A DNA stretch of 64,000 bases, taken from contig NC_087066.1 of NCBI RefSeq assembly GCF_963678635.1, positions 22,847,996-22,911,995 on the forward strand, read 5' to 3'. Positions 24,801 to 36,800 of the stretch are shown piece by piece. The notes below the pieces were generated by a model. The model was not told the DNA's origin, did no database searches, and worked only from the letters and a program-made list of their open reading frames with translations. Source of the DNA: Symsagittifera roscoffensis (lineage: Eukaryota; Xenacoelomorpha; Acoela; Convolutidae). Both the position numbers and the translations under genes were made by a program. The stretch's first letter is position 1. Each line of letters starts with the position of its first letter.

Positions 24801-27800
24801 AGTGGGTGCCAAGTGACTGTTGGAGTCATTACCAAGTGGGTATTGGAGTGGGTACCAAGTGGGTATTGGAGTGGGTGTCAAGTGGGTATTGGAGTGGGTG
24901 CCAAGTGGGTATTGGAGTGGGTGCCAAGTGGGTATTGGAGTGGGTACCAAGTGAGTATTGGAGTGGGGGCCAAATGATTGTTGGAGTGATTACCAAGTGG
25001 GTATTGGAGTGAGTGCCAAGTGACTGTTGGAGTGATTACCAAGTGGGTATTGGAGTGGGTACCAAGTGGGTATTGGAGTGGGTGTCAAGTGGGTATTGGA
25101 GTTGGTGCCAAGTGGGTATTGGAGTGGGTGCCAAGTGGGTATTGGAGTGGGTACCAAGTGGGTATTGGAGTGGGTACCAGGTGGGTATTGGAGTGGGTAC
25201 CAAGTGGGTATTGGAGTGGGGGCCAAATGATTGTTGGAGTGATTACCAAGTGGGTATTGGAGTGGGTGCCAAGTGACTGTTGGAGTGATTACCAAGTGGG
25301 TATTGGAGTGGGTACCAAGTGGGTATTGGAGTGGGTGCCAAGTGACTGTTGGAGTGATTACCAAGTGGGTATTGGAGTGGGTGCCAAGTGGGTATTGGAG
25401 TGGGTACCAAGTGGGTATTGGAGTGGGGGCCAAATGATTGTTGGAGTGATTACCAAGTGGGTATTGGAGTGGGTACCAAGTGGGTATTGGAGTGGGTGCC
25501 AAGTGGGTATTGGAGTGGGTACCAAGTGGGTATTGGAGTGGGTGTCAATTGGGTATTGGAGTTGGTGCCAAGTGGGTATTGGAGTGGGTGCCAAGTGGGT
25601 ATTGGAGTGGGTACCAAGTGGGTATTGGAGTGGGTACCAGGTGGGTATTGGAGTGGGTACCAAGTGGGTACTGGAGTGGGGGCCAAATGATTGTTGGAGT
25701 GATTACCAAGTGGGTATTGGAGTGGGTGCCAAGTGACTGTTGGAGTGATTACCAAGTGGGTATTGGAGTGGGTACCAAGTGGGTATTGGAGTGGGTGTCA
25801 AGTGGGTATTGGAGTGGGTGCCAAGTGGGTATTGGAGTGGTTGCCAAGTGGGTATTGGAGTGGGTACCAAGTGGGTATTGGAGTGGGGGCCAAATAATTG
25901 TTGGAGTGATTACCAAGTGGGTATTGGAGTGGGTGCCAAGTGACTGTTGGAGTGATTACCAAGTGGGTATTGGAGTGGGTACCAAGTGGGTATTGGAGTG
26001 GGTGTCAAGTGGGTATTGGAGTGGGTGCCAAGTGGGTATTGGAGTGGGTGCCAAGTGGGTATTGGAGTGGGTACCAAGTGGGTATTGGAGTGGGTACCAG
26101 GTGGGTATTGGAGTGGGTACCAAGTGGGTATTGGAGTGGGGGCCAAATGATTGTTGGAGTGATTACCAAGTGGGTATTGGAGTGGGTGCCAAGTGACTGT
26201 TGGAGTATTACCAAGTGGGTATTGGAGTGGGTACCAAGTGGGTATTGGAGTGGGGGTCAAGTGGGTATTGGAGTGGGTGCCAAGTGGTAATTGGAGTGGG
26301 TGCCAAGTGACTGTTGGAGTGATTACCAAGTGGGTATTGGAGTGGGTACCAGGTGGGTATTGGAGTGGGTGTCAAGTGGGTATTGAAGTGGGTACCAAGT
26401 GACTGTTGGAGTGATTACCAAGTGGGTATTGGAGTGGGTACCAAGTGGGTATTGGAGTGGGTGTCAAGTGGGTATTGGAGTGGGTGCCAAGTGGGTATTG
26501 GAGTGGGTACCAAGTGACTGTTGGAGTGATTACCAAGTGGGTATTGGAGTGGGTACCAAGTGACTGTTGGAGTGATTACCAAGTGGGTATTGGAGTGGGT
26601 ACCAAGTGGGTATTGGAGTGGCTGTCAAGTGGGTATTGGAGTGGGTGCCAAGTGAGTATTGAAGTGGATACCAAGTGGGTATTGGAGTGGGGGCCAAATG
26701 ATTTTTGGAGTGATTACCAAGAAGGTATTGGAGTGGGTGCCAAGTGAGTATTGAAGTGGATACCAAGTGGGTATTGGAGTGGGTACCAAGTGGCTGTTGG
26801 AATGATTACCAAGTTGGTATTGGAGTGGTTACCAAGTGGGTATTGGAGTGGGTGTCAAGTGGGTATTGGAGCGGGTGCCAAGTGAGTATTGAAGTGGATA
26901 CCAAGTGGGTATTGGAGTGGGGGCCAAATGATTGTTGGACTGATTACCAAGTGGGTATTGGAGTGGGTGCCAAGTGACTGTTGGAGTGATTACCAAGTGG
27001 GTATTGGAGTGGTTACCAAGTGGGTATTGGAGTGGGTACCAAATGGGTATTGGAGTGGGTGCCAAGTGGGTATTGGAGTGGGTACCAAGTGACTGTTGGA
27101 GTGATTACCAACTGGGTATTGGAGTGGGTACCAGGTGGGTATTGGAGTGGGTGTCAAGTGGGTATTGGAGTGGGTGCCAAGTGAGTATTGAAGTGGGTAC
27201 CAAGTGACTGCTGGAGTGATTACCAAGTGGGTATTGGAGTGGGTGCCAAGTGGGTATTGGAGTGGGTACCAAGTGACTGTTGGAGTGATTACCAAGTGGG
27301 TATTGGAGTGGGTAACAGGTGGGTATTGGAGTGGGTGCCAAGTGGGTATTGGAGTGGGTGCCAAGTGGGTATTGGAGTGGGTACCAAGTGACTGTTGGAG
27401 TGATTACCAAGTGGGTATTGGAGTGGGTACCAGGTGGGTATTGGAGTGGGTGTCAAGTGGGTATTGGAGTGGGTGCCAAGTGAGTATTGGAGTGGGTACC
27501 AAGTGACTGTTGGAGTGATTATTAAGTGGGTATTGGAGTGGGTACCAAGTGGGTATTGGAGTGGGTGTCAAGTGGGTATTGGAGTGGGTGCCAAGTGAGT
27601 ATTGAAGTGGATACCAAGTGGGTTTTGGAGTGGGTGCCAAGTGACTGTTGGAGTGATTTCCAAGTGGGTATTGGAGTGGGTACCAAGTGGGTATTTGAGT
27701 GGGTGTCAAGTGGGTATTGGAGTGGGGGCCAAATGATTGTTGGAGTGATTACCAAGTGGGTATTGGAGTGGGTAGCAAGTGACTGTTGGAGTGATTACCA

Positions 27801-30800
27801 AGTGGGCATTGGAGTGGGTACCAGGTGGGTATTGGAGTGGGTGCCAAGTGGGTGTTGGAGTGGGTGCCAAGTGGGTATTGGAGTAGGTGCCAAGTGGGTA
27901 TTGGAGTGGGTACCAAGTGACTGTTGGAGTGATTACCAAGTGGGTATTGGAGTGGGTACCAAGTGGGTATTGGAGTGGGTGTCAAGTGGGTATTGGAGTG
28001 GGTGCCAAGTGGGTATTGGAGTGGGTGCCAAGTGGGTATTGGAGTGGGTACCAAGTGACTGTTGGAGTGATTACCAAGTGGGTATTGGAGTGGGTACCAA
28101 GTGACTGTTGGAGTGATTACCAAGTGGGTATTGGAGTGGGTACCAAGTGGGTATTGGAGTGGGTGTCAAGTGGGTATTGGAGTGGGTGCCAAGTGGGTAT
28201 TGGAGTGGGTGCCAAGTGGGTATTGGAGTGGGTACCAAGTGACTGTTGGAGTGATTACCAAGTGGGTATTGGAGTGGGTACCAAGTGACTGTTGGAGTGA
28301 TTACCAAGTGGGTATTGGAGTGGGTACCAGGTGAGTATTGAAGTGGATACCAAGTGGGTATTGGAGTGGGTACCAAGTGGCTGTTGGAATGATTACCAAG
28401 TTGGTATTGGAGTGGTTACCAAGTGGGTATTGGAGTGGGTGTCAAGTGGGTATTGGAGCGGGTGCCAAGTGAGTATTGAAGTGGATACCAAGTGGGTATT
28501 GGAGTGGGGGCCAAATGATTGTTGGAGTGATTACCAAGTGGGTATTGGAGTGGGTGCCAAGTGACTGTTGGAGTGATTACCAAGTGGGTATTGGAGTGGG
28601 TACCAAGTGGGTATTGGAGTGGGTGTCAAGTGGGTATTGGAGTGGGTGCCAAGTGGGTATTGGAGTGGGTGCCAAGTGGGTATTGGAGTGGGTACCAAGT
28701 GACTGTTGGAGTGATTACCAAGTGGGTATTGGAGTGGGTACCAAGTGACTGTTGGAGTGATTACCAAGTGGGTATTGGAGTGGGTACCAGGTGAGTATTG
28801 AAGTGGATACCAGGTGGGTATTGGAGTGGGTACCAAGTGGCTGTTGGAATGATTACCAAGTTGGTATTGGAGTGGTTACCAAGTGGGTATTGGAGTGGGT
28901 GTCAAGTGGGTATTGGAGCGGGTGCCAAGTGACTGTTGGAGTGATTACCAAGTGGGTATTGGAGTGGGTACCAAGTGGGTATTGGAGTGGGTGTCAAGTG
29001 GGTATTGGAGTGGGTGCCAAGTGAGTATTGGAGTGGGTACCAAGTGACTGTTGGAGTGATTATTAAGTGGGTATTGGAGTGGGTACCAAGTGGGTATTGG
29101 AGTGGGTGTCAAGTGGGTATTGGAGTGGGTGCCAAGTGAGTATTGAAGTGGATACCAAGTGGGTATTGGAGTGGGGGCCAAATGACTGTTGGAGTGATTA
29201 CCAAGTGGGTTTTGGAGTGGGTGCCAAGTGACTGTTGGAGTGATTACCAAGTGGGTATTGGAGTGGGTACCAGGTGAGTATTGAAGTGGATACCAAGTGG
29301 GTATTGGAGTGGGTACCAAGTGGCTGTTGGAATGATTACCAAGTTGGTATTGGAGTGGTTACCAAGTGGGTATTGGAGTGGGTGTCAAGTGGGTATTGGA
29401 GCGGGTGCCAAGTGAGTATTGAAGTGGATACCAAGTGGGTATTGGAGTGGGGGCCAAATGATTGTTGGAGTGATTACCAAGTGGGTATTGGAGTGGGTGC
29501 CAAGTGACTGTTGGAGTGATTACCAAGTGGGTATTGGAGTGGGTACCAAGTGGGTATTGGAGTGGGTGTCAAGTGGGTATTGGAGTGGGTGCCAAGTGGG
29601 TATTGGAGTGGGTGCCAAGTGGGTATTGGAGTGGGTACCAAGTGACTGTTGGAGTGATTACCAAGTGGGTATTGGAGTGGGTACCAAGTGACTGTTGGAG
29701 TGATTACCAAGTGGGTATTGGAGTGGGTACCAGGTGAGTATTGAAGTGGATACCAAGTGGGTATTGGAGTGGGTACCAAGTGGCTGTTGGAATGATTACC
29801 AAGTTGGTATTGGAGTGGTTACCAAGTGGGTATTGGAGTGGGTGTCAAGTGGGTATTGGAGCGGGTGCCAAGTGACTGTTGGAGTGATTACCAAGTGGGT
29901 ATTGGAGTGGGTACCAAGTGGGTATTGGAGTGGGTGTCAAGTGGGTATTGGAGTGGGTGCCAAGTGAGTATTGGAGTGGGTACCAAGTGACTGTTGGAGT
30001 GATTATTAAGTGGGTATTGGAGTGGGTACCAAGTGGGTATTGGAGTGGGTGTCAAGTGGGTATTGGAGTGGGTGCCAAGTGAGTATTGAAGTGGATACCA
30101 AGTGGGTATTGGAGTGGGGGCCAAATGACTGTTGGAGTGATTACCAAGTGGGTTTTGGAGTGGGTGCCAAGTGACTGTTGGAGTGATTTCCAAGTGGGTA
30201 TTGGAGTGGGTACCAAGTGGGTATTTGAGTGGGTGTTAAGTGGGTATTGGAGTGGGGGCCAAATGATTGTTGGAGTGATTACCAAGTGGGTATTGGAGTG
30301 GGTAGCAAGTGACTGTTGGAGTGATTACCAAGTGGGCATTGGAGTGGGTACCAGGTGGGTATTGGAGTGGGTGCCAAGTGGGTGTTGGAGTGGGTGCCAA
30401 GTGGGTATTGGAGTAGGTGCCAAGTGGGTATTGGAGTGGGTACCAAGTGACTGTTGGAGTGATTACCAAGTGGGTATTGGAGTGGGTACCAAGTGGGTAT
30501 TGGAGTGGGTGTCAAGTGGGTATTGGAGTGGGTGCCAAGTGGGTATTGGAGTGGGTGCCAAGTGGGTATTGGAGTGGGTACCAAGTGACTGTTGGAGTGA
30601 TTACCAAGTGGGTATTGGAGTGGGTACCAAGTGACTGTTGGAGTGATTACCAAGTGGGTATTGGAGTGGGTACCAGGTGGGTATTGGAGTGGGTACCAAG
30701 TGACTGTTGGAGTGATTATCAAGTGGGTATTGGAGTGGGTACCAGGTGGGTATTGGAGTGGGTGCCAAGTGGGTATTGGAGTAGGTACCAAGTGGGTATT

Positions 30801-33800
30801 GGAGTGGGTACCAAGTGACTGTTGGAGTGATTACCAAGTGGGTTTTGGAGTGGGTACCAAGTGGGTATTGGAGTTGGTGTCAAGTGGGTATTGGAGTGGG
30901 TGCCAAGTGGGTATTGAAGTGGGTACCAAGTGACTGTTGGAGTGATTACCAAGTGGGTATTTTAGTGGGTACCAAGTGGGTATTGGAGTGGGTACCAAGT
31001 GGGTATTGGAGTGGGTGCCAAGTGGGTATTGGAGTGGGTGCCAAGTGGGTATTGGAGTGAGTACCAAGTGACTGTTGGAGTGATTAGCAAGTGGGCATTG
31101 TAGTGGGTGCCAAGTTACTGCTGGAGTGATGAACGAGTGGGTATTGGAGTGGGGGCCAATTGACTGTTGGAGTGATTACCAAGTGGGTAAGGGAGTGGGT
31201 GCTAAGTGACTGTTGGAGTGATTACCAAGTGGGTATTGTAGTGGGTGCCAAGTGCCTGTTGAAGTGATTAACCAGTGGGTAATGGAGTGGGTACCAAGTG
31301 AGTATTGAAGTGGATACCAAGTGGCTCTTGGATTGGATGCCAAGTGAGTATTGAAGTGGATACCAAGTGGGTATTGGAGTGGGTGTCAAGTGACTGTTGG
31401 AGTGATTACAAGTGGGTATTGAAGTGGGCACCAAGTGAGTATTGAAGTGGATACCAAGTGGGTATTGGAGTGGGGGCCAAATGATTGTTGGAGTGGTTAC
31501 CAAATGGGTATTGGAGTGGGTGCCAAGTGACTGTTGGAGTGATTACCAAGTGGGTATTGGAGTGGGTACCAAGTGACTGTTGGAGTGATTACCAAGTGGG
31601 TATTGGAGTGGGTGCCAAGTGAGTATTGAAGTGGATACCAAGTGGGTATTGGAGTGCGTGCCAAGTGACTGTTGAAGTGATAACCAAGTGGGTATTGAAG
31701 TGGGTGCCAAGGGACTATTGGAGTGATTACCAAGTGGGTATTGGCGTGGGTACCAAGTGAGTATTGAAGTGGATAGCAAGTGGGCATTGGAGTGGGTGCC
31801 AAGTGACTGTTGGAGTTATTACCAAGTGGTTATGGGAGTGGGTGCCAAGTGACTGTTGGAGTGATTACCAAGTTGGTATTGGAGTGGGTGCCAAGTGACT
31901 GTTGGAGTGATTACCAAGTGGGCATTGGACTGGGTAACAAGTGAGTATTGAAGTGAATACCAAGTAGGTATTGGAGTGGGTTCCAAGTGACTGTTGGAGT
32001 GATTACCAAGTGGGTATTGGAGGGGGTACCAAGTGAGTATTGAAGTGGATATCAAATGGGTATTGGAGTGGGTGCAAAGTGATTGTTGGAGTGATTATCA
32101 AGTGGATATGGGAGTGGGTGCTAAGTGACTATTAGAGTGATTACCAAGTGGGTATTGTAGTGGGTGCCAAGTGCCTGTTGGAGTGATTAACAACTGGGTA
32201 ATAAAGTGGGTACCAAGTGGGTATTGGAGTGGGTGCCAAATGAATGTTGGAGCGATTACCAAGTGGGTTTTGGAATGGGTACTAAGTGAATGTTGGAGTG
32301 ATTACCAAGTGGGCATTGTAGTGATTGCCAAGTGACTGCTGGAGTGAATACCGAGTGGGTATTCGAGTGGGTACCAAGTGAGTTTTGAGGTGGATACCAA
32401 TTGGGCAATGGAGTGGGTGCCAAGTGACTGTTGGAGTGATTTCCAAGTGGGAATTGGACTGGGTAACAAGTGAGTATTGAAGTGGATACCAAGTAGGTAT
32501 TGGAGTGGGTGCCAAGTGACTGTTGGAGTGATTACCAAGTGGTTATTGGAGTGGGTGCCAAGTGACTGTTGGAGTGATTACCAAGTGGGAATTGGACTGG
32601 GTAACAAGTGAGTATTGAAGTGGATACCAAGTAGGTATTGGAGTGGGTTTCAAGTGACTGTTGGAATGATTACCAAGTGGTTATTGGAGTGGGTGCCAAG
32701 TGACTGTTGGAGTGATTACCAAGTGGGTTTTGGAGTGGGTGCCAAGTGACTGTTGGAGTGATTACCAAGTAGATATTGGAATGGGTAGCAAGTGAGTATT
32801 GAAGTGGATACCAAGTGGTTATTGGAGTGGGTGCCAAGTGACTGTTGGAGTGATTACCAAGTGGGAATTGGACTGGGTAACAAGTGAGTATTGAAGTGGA
32901 TACCAAGTAGGTATTGGAGTGGGTGCCAAGTGACTGTTGGAGTGATTACCAAGTGGGTATTGGAGGGGGTACCAAGTGAGTATTGAAGTGGATACCAAGT
33001 GAGTATTGAAGTCGATACCAAGTGGTGCCAAGTGACTGTTGGAGTGATTACCAAGTGGGTTTTGGAGTGGGTGCCAAGTGACTGTTGGAGTGATTACCAA
33101 GTGGATATTGGAATGGGTAGCAAGTGAGTATTGAAGTGGATACCAAGTGGGTATTGGAGTGGGTGCCAAGTGACTGTTGGAATGATTACCAAGTGGTTAT
33201 TGGAGTGGGTGCCAAGTGACTGTTGGAGTGATTACCAAGTGGGTATTGGAGTGGGTGCCAAGTGAGTATTGAAGTGGATACCAAGTGGGTATTGGAGTGG
33301 GTGCCAAGTGACTGTTGGAGTGATTACCAAGGTGGATATTGGAATGTGTAGCAAGTGAGTATTGAAGTGGATACCAAGTGGGTATTGGACAGGGTGCCAA
33401 CTGACTGTTGGAGTGATTACCAAGTAGGTATTGGAGTGGGTTCCAAGTGAGTATTGAAGTGGATACCAAGTGGGTGTTGGAGTGGGTGCCAAGTGACTGT
33501 TGGAGTGATTACCAAGTAGGTATTGGAGTGGGTTCCAAGTGAGTATTGAAGTGGATACCAAGTGGGTGTTGGAGTGGGTGCCAAGTGACTGTTGAAGTGA
33601 TTACCAAGGTGGATATTGGAATGTGTAGTAAGTGAGTAATGAAGTGGATACCAAGTGGGTATTGGACAGGGTGCCAAGTGACTGTTGGAGTGATTACCAT
33701 GTAGGTATTGGAGTGGGTCCAAGTGAGTATTGAAGTGGATACCAAGTGGGTGTTGGAGTGGGTGCCAAGTGACTGTTGGAGTGATTACCAAGTGGGTATT

Positions 33801-36800
33801 GGAGTGGGTATTGGAGTGGTAAAAAAACCACCGAACAAATTGGTTGACGAAATTTTACATCTGCTTTGTTTTCTTCTGATGAATCTGCAGTGTGTGGTAC
33901 AGTAAAAAACCAGGGAATAAATTGGTTGACGAAGCTTTACATCTGCTTTGTTTTCTTCCATTGAATCTGCAGTGCGTGGTACAGTTCAAGGTCGTTGACG
34001 ACCTGTCACACCGCGGTCAAGTTGGTGCTTAACTTTCTATACACTATCAACCAACATATGTCGACATAAATTTCTTCGTCATGACGCTATTTTTATACTT
34101 TTTGTCTACATATCTAAACCTACAAGATGAACTAAGTCTTGGTTTTTAGTTTTATCTGAGTCTTCTGAGATACAACTAGCAGTCCCGGTCTTAAACGACC
34201 CGACTGACCTGCCAGGTGCAGCCGTATTCTGGCACAAGCGGACGTTTGACCCGCGAAGCAGCGAGGATTCATCGATCGGACAATTTAATTTTGCCATCAC
34301 GTTGCGGGAGCAATGCAACCCCCGAGAATGGTTAAAACCGTCAGGAGTCATTCATGACGATCCGACCTCGAAGCCGGAAGCTTTCAGTACTAGCAAGGAT
34401 GCACATGCGACTGCCAACCGCCTCGCGCGGGATGCTTCAGCAGTTCGCAGGGTAGATGACATCAACGAGGAAAATGGGGCAAAAGGTCCGAGGATTGCAC
34501 CTGGTGTTTTGTTTCATGAGCGCAGCTATACTTGGTTTGAATCATCGCAAGAGGGTGAATTAGTTTATGCAGATCCTATTAACCAATCGCAGTTCAGCGT
34601 ATTTGATTTATTCACAAATGCCACTTTCTCAGCATGTTTCCGGTATCACATGCCAATCTGGAATATTAAATTTGCACTAGCCTCAGCTTTCATTTTGCTG
34701 ACCTTTTCAACTATATCTTTTCTGCCTATTTAGTTAATGGTTCTGGTAACTTATTCTATTGGAGAATTGTGTTCAATGTTCTCATGTTTTTTCAGAGTCT
34801 AATGGATCAACCGAGTGGCGACAGCTTTGAGCGGCTGCTTAACCATATTGTCCCCCTCAACTGTCCTTGATTTTCAGCGAATCGATCGAGCCAAAAGGCA
34901 CGATCAGGCGCAGTCCGCCCGAGGTGGAAATAGTCGGCGTAAAGAGCAGTGGCGCTGAAGTGTCAATATTCCCGCCTCATAGCTAAATTTTGTTCGCGTA
35001 GGTTGCGAAAGTCTCGTCCAGCAATTTGACCGCAAAAGAAAGTCCGTAGTTTGGATATCAAATCATCACTTGTCGCTCCAGACCGGAAATCGCTGTCGGG
35101 TCTAGTGAGGATCTTTGACTTGTTGATAAAACGGGCCCTGATTTAGAATGACTACGAAGGATTCAGCCAGATTGCCGCATATCTGAAATCGTTCTAGCAG
35201 TGCTCAGCAGTGGTGGATGAGTGCATTGTGATTGATTGATTGATTGAATGCATTGTGAGTGCATTGTGATTGATAGTGGATACCAAGTGGGTATTGGTGT
35301 GGGTGCCAAGTGACTGTTGGAATGATTACCAAGTGGTTATTGGAGTGGGTGCCAAGTGAGTATTGAAGTGGATACCAAGTAGGTATTGTAGTGGGTGCCA
35401 AGTGACTGTTGGAATGATTACCAAGTGGTTATTGGAGTGGGTGCCAAGTGACTGTTGGAGTGATTACCAAGTGGGTATTGGAGGGGGTGCCAAGTGACTG
35501 TTGGAGTGATTACCAAGTGGGTATTGGAGTGGGTGCCAAGTGACTGTTGGAGTGATTACCAAGTGGGTATTGGAGGGGGTACCAAGTGAGTATTGAAGTG
35601 GATACCAAGTGAGTATTGAAGTCGATACCAAGTGGTGCCAAGTGACTGTTGGAGTGATTACCAAGTGGGTTTTGGAGTGGGTGCCAAGTGACTGTTGGAG
35701 TGATTACCAAGTGGATATTGGAATGGGTAGCAAGTGAGTATTGAAGTGGATACCAAGTGGGTATTGGAGTGGGTGCCAAGTGACTGTTGGAATGATTACC
35801 AAGTGGTTATTGGAGTGGGTGCCAAGTGACTGTTGGAGTGATTACCAAGTGGGTATTGGAGTGGGTGCCAAGTGACTGTTGGAGTGATTACCAAGTGGGA
35901 ATTGGACTGGGTAACAAGTGAGTATTGAAGTGGATACCAAGTAGGTATTGGAGTGGGTGCCAAGTGACTGTTGGAGTGATTACCAAGTGGGTATTGGAGG
36001 GGGTACCAAGTGAGTATTGAAGTGGATACCAAGTGAGTATTGAAGTCGATACCAAGTGGTGCCAAGTGACTGTTGGAGTGATTACCAAGTGGGTTTTGGA
36101 GTGGGTGCCAAGTGACTGTTGGAGTGATTACCAAGTGGATATTGGAATGGGTAGCAAGTGAGTATTGAAGTGGATACCAAGTGGGTATTGGAGTGGGTGC
36201 CAAGTGACTGTTGAAATGATTACCAAGTGGTTATTGGAGTGGGTGCCAAGTGACTGTTGGAGTGATTACCAAGTGGGAATTGGACTGGGTAACAAGTGAG
36301 TATTGAAGTGGATACCAAGTAGGTATTGGAGTGGGTGCCAAGTGACTGTTGGAGTGATTACCAAGTGGGTATTGGAGGGGGTACCAAGTGAGTATTGAAG
36401 TGGATACCAAGTGAGTATTGAAGTCGATACCAAGTGGTGCCAAGTGACTGTTGGAGTGATTACCAAGTGGGTTTTGGAGTGGGTGCCAAGTGACTGTTGG
36501 AGTGATTACCAAGTGGATATTGGAATGGGTAGCAAGTGAGTATTGAAGTGGATACCAAGTGGGTATTGGAGTGGGTGCCAAGTGACTGTTGAAATGATTA
36601 CCAAGTGGTTATTGGAGTGGGTGCCAAGTGACTGTTGGAGTGATTACCAAGTGGGTATTGGAGTGGGTGCCAAGTGAGTATTGAAGTGGATACCAAGTGG
36701 GTATTGGAGTGGGTGCCAAGTGACTGTTGGAGTGATTACCAAGGTGGATATTGGAATCTGTAGCAAGTGAGTATTGAAGTGGATACCAAGTGGGTATTGG

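Larger units (their letters stand above)
33821..35274 (+). repeat. 1.45-kb LTR-containing block, copy 1 (inside the minisatellite)
   Basis: Nearly identical to 38448-39901 at a constant offset of 4627 bp; only a few differences are visible (for example 35027 c against g in copy 2). It contains an 82-bp tandem duplication of flanking sequence (ending ctgcagtg at 33892 and 33974), LTR-derived sequence 33975-34177, an unidentified ORF and noncoding sequence ending in short attg/gtgcattgtg repeats. Minisatellite lies on both sides. Confidence 0.93.

Noticed and set aside
24761-33819. CRISPR-like array (23-bp repeats)
   Set aside because: Repeats are head-to-tail with no spacers, the host is clearly eukaryotic and there are no cas genes.
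33821-35274. Treating each 1.45-kb block as a separate complete transposon
   Set aside because: Neither has a second LTR or own target duplication inside the block. Each looks like the 5' part of a larger element.
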